This document shows, piece by piece, positions 5,214-5,959 of a stretch of 5,959 nucleotides of DNA. A program made the translations under genes and the position numbers. Source of the DNA: Verrucomicrobiota bacterium (GTDB lineage Bacteria > Chlamydiota > Chlamydiia > Chlamydiales > FEN-1388); the NCBI GenBank assembly GCA_018239705.1, contig JAFEGS010000623.1, forward strand, positions 1 to 5,959, in the 5' to 3' direction. Numbering within the stretch: the stretch's first letter is position 1; each line of letters starts with the position of its first letter. The notes under the pieces were generated by a model that searched no databases, had not been told where the DNA came from, and saw only the letters and a list, made by a program, of their open reading frames with translations.

Positions 5214-5959
5214 ATGGAAAAAGATTTGATCGTCGTAACTCCTGCAACGCTTGAGATCGTCGGCTCTGAACAGGCGTTTTACACTAATAGCTATACGAAA
5301 TATTCTAAGGCCCGTAACACACTCGATGCCTATCAATCCGACTGGGCAGATTTCCACATGTGGTGCTACAAAAGGCAATGCAGGTGCTTTCCAGCAGATC
5401 CAAAAGATGTAGCCGACTATCTCGAAGACCGTGCAACGAATCGCTGGATAGGCCCATCAGGGAAGAATCGCAAGGATGTCGAAAAGAGTCCTCTAAAGTG
5501 GAATACTCTCGAGCGTAGACTCACCACCATCGGCAAAATGCATAAGCACATGAAGCTGCCCTTCAATCGCAATGACCCAGCTATAGAGTCAACAATGAAG
5601 GGCATCAAGAGAAAGCTGAGCGAAGAGCTTCCATGCCAGATTATAGAAGAACGGAAAGACCCTACTCTCATTGATGAGATTCGCAAAATGGTACAGGCAA
5701 TTCCTGTTCAAAGAGAGGGGGGTCCTCATCTGATTGGGATGAGAGACAGAGCGTTGCTACTGATTGGATTTTCTGGAGCTCTTCGGCGTTCAGAGATTGC
5801 TAGGATAAGAATAGAACACGTTAAGTTTGTTAGAGAGGGGGTTGAGCTGCTGATACCATGGTCAAAGACGGGAAGGAGAGATTTAGCGATTCCTTACGGG
5901 TCAAATCACGAAACGTGCCCTGTTAGGGCTCTTAAAGACTGGGTGGAAGCTTCTGGGAT
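5214..5959 (+). CDS. Second tyrosine recombinase, C-terminus beyond window
   Basis: The 248 visible residues belong to a tyrosine recombinase of a different subfamily from the integrase on the other side of the att core. Residues 31-55 carry the core-binding start (ARNTLDAYQSDW, 33-44, then FHMWC) and 96-135 the rest of that domain, ending TMKGIKRK. The catalytic domain begins at MRDRALLLIGFSGALRRSE (176-194), with catalytic Arg191 in GALRRSE and Lys218 in SKTGRR; CPVRALKDWVEASG (235-248) follows. Box II and the Tyr lie beyond the window, so activity cannot be judged. It lacks the AP2-like arm domain. The start at 5214 is preferred for GAAGG at 5204-5208, 5 nt upstream; an in-frame ATG at 5166 adds 16 residues but has no clear Shine-Dalgarno. 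It points away from att. It may belong to a neighbouring element, to the far end of the same element in circular form, or to the chromosome. Confidence 0.9.
   Translation, partial: MEKDLIVVTPATLEIVGSEQAFYTNSYTKYSKARNTLDAYQSDWADFHMWCYKRQCRCFPADPKDVADYLEDRATNRWIGPSGKNRKDVEKSPLKWNTLERRLTTIGKMHKHMKLPFNRNDPAIESTMKGIKRKLSEELPCQIIEERKDPTLIDEIRKMVQAIPVQREGGPHLIGMRDRALLLIGFSGALRRSEIARIRIEHVKFVREGVELLIPWSKTGRRDLAIPYGSNHETCPVRALKDWVEASG

Noticed and set aside
5417..5686. 89-aa minus-strand open frame
   Set aside because: It is antisense to the second recombinase, whose reading frame is continuous and motif-rich here.

Overview
The window looks like the integration and replication module of a mobile genetic element such as a satellite, an integrative plasmid or an integrated genomic island. 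It has moderate GC content. Six tightly packed genes on the minus strand read, in order of transcription: integrase (3512-4606), a degenerate recombinase-like protein (2610-3515), a small HTH protein (2286-2501), a 35-residue basic ORF (2182-2289), a superfamily 3 helicase (812-2185) and a primase that runs off the left edge (1-683). Most junctions are ATGA overlaps or short gaps, so a single operon running from integration to replication is likely.

The host cannot be named securely. The 301-aa gene resembles, from memory, the integrase-like proteins pGP7/pGP8 of chlamydial plasmids. That makes a Chlamydiales-type or other intracellular host plausible, but no search was possible.

Upstream of the integrase (4607-4881) is a regulatory and attachment region. 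It holds a perfect 8-bp dyad next to a TATAAA box and two inverted pairs of TGGTCCA repeats. Beyond it, 4882-4935 is the 3' part of a tRNA-Leu (anticodon UAA) gene on the minus strand. It keeps the anticodon loop, variable arm, T arm and 3' acceptor strand but has no recognisable 5' half, which marks an att site. Because the 5' half is missing on the side away from the integrase, this is not an ordinary integrase-tRNA junction. A circular attP, a tandem element junction or a decayed site fits better. To the right, after about 280 bp without a gene, a second and unrelated tyrosine recombinase starts on the plus strand (5214 to the window end).

The most notable structures lie between genes. The gap between helicase and primase holds a 28-bp inverted repeat made of three GTCCA units per arm (708-807), a good candidate replication origin. 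The att-side array (4737-4818) uses the same GTCCA core in the same converging layout, so one element-encoded protein may act at both sites. The proposed working of the module is: integrase (with or without the degenerate partner and the HTH protein) excises the element at tRNA-Leu, then helicase and primase replicate it from the iteron array. This scheme is inference.
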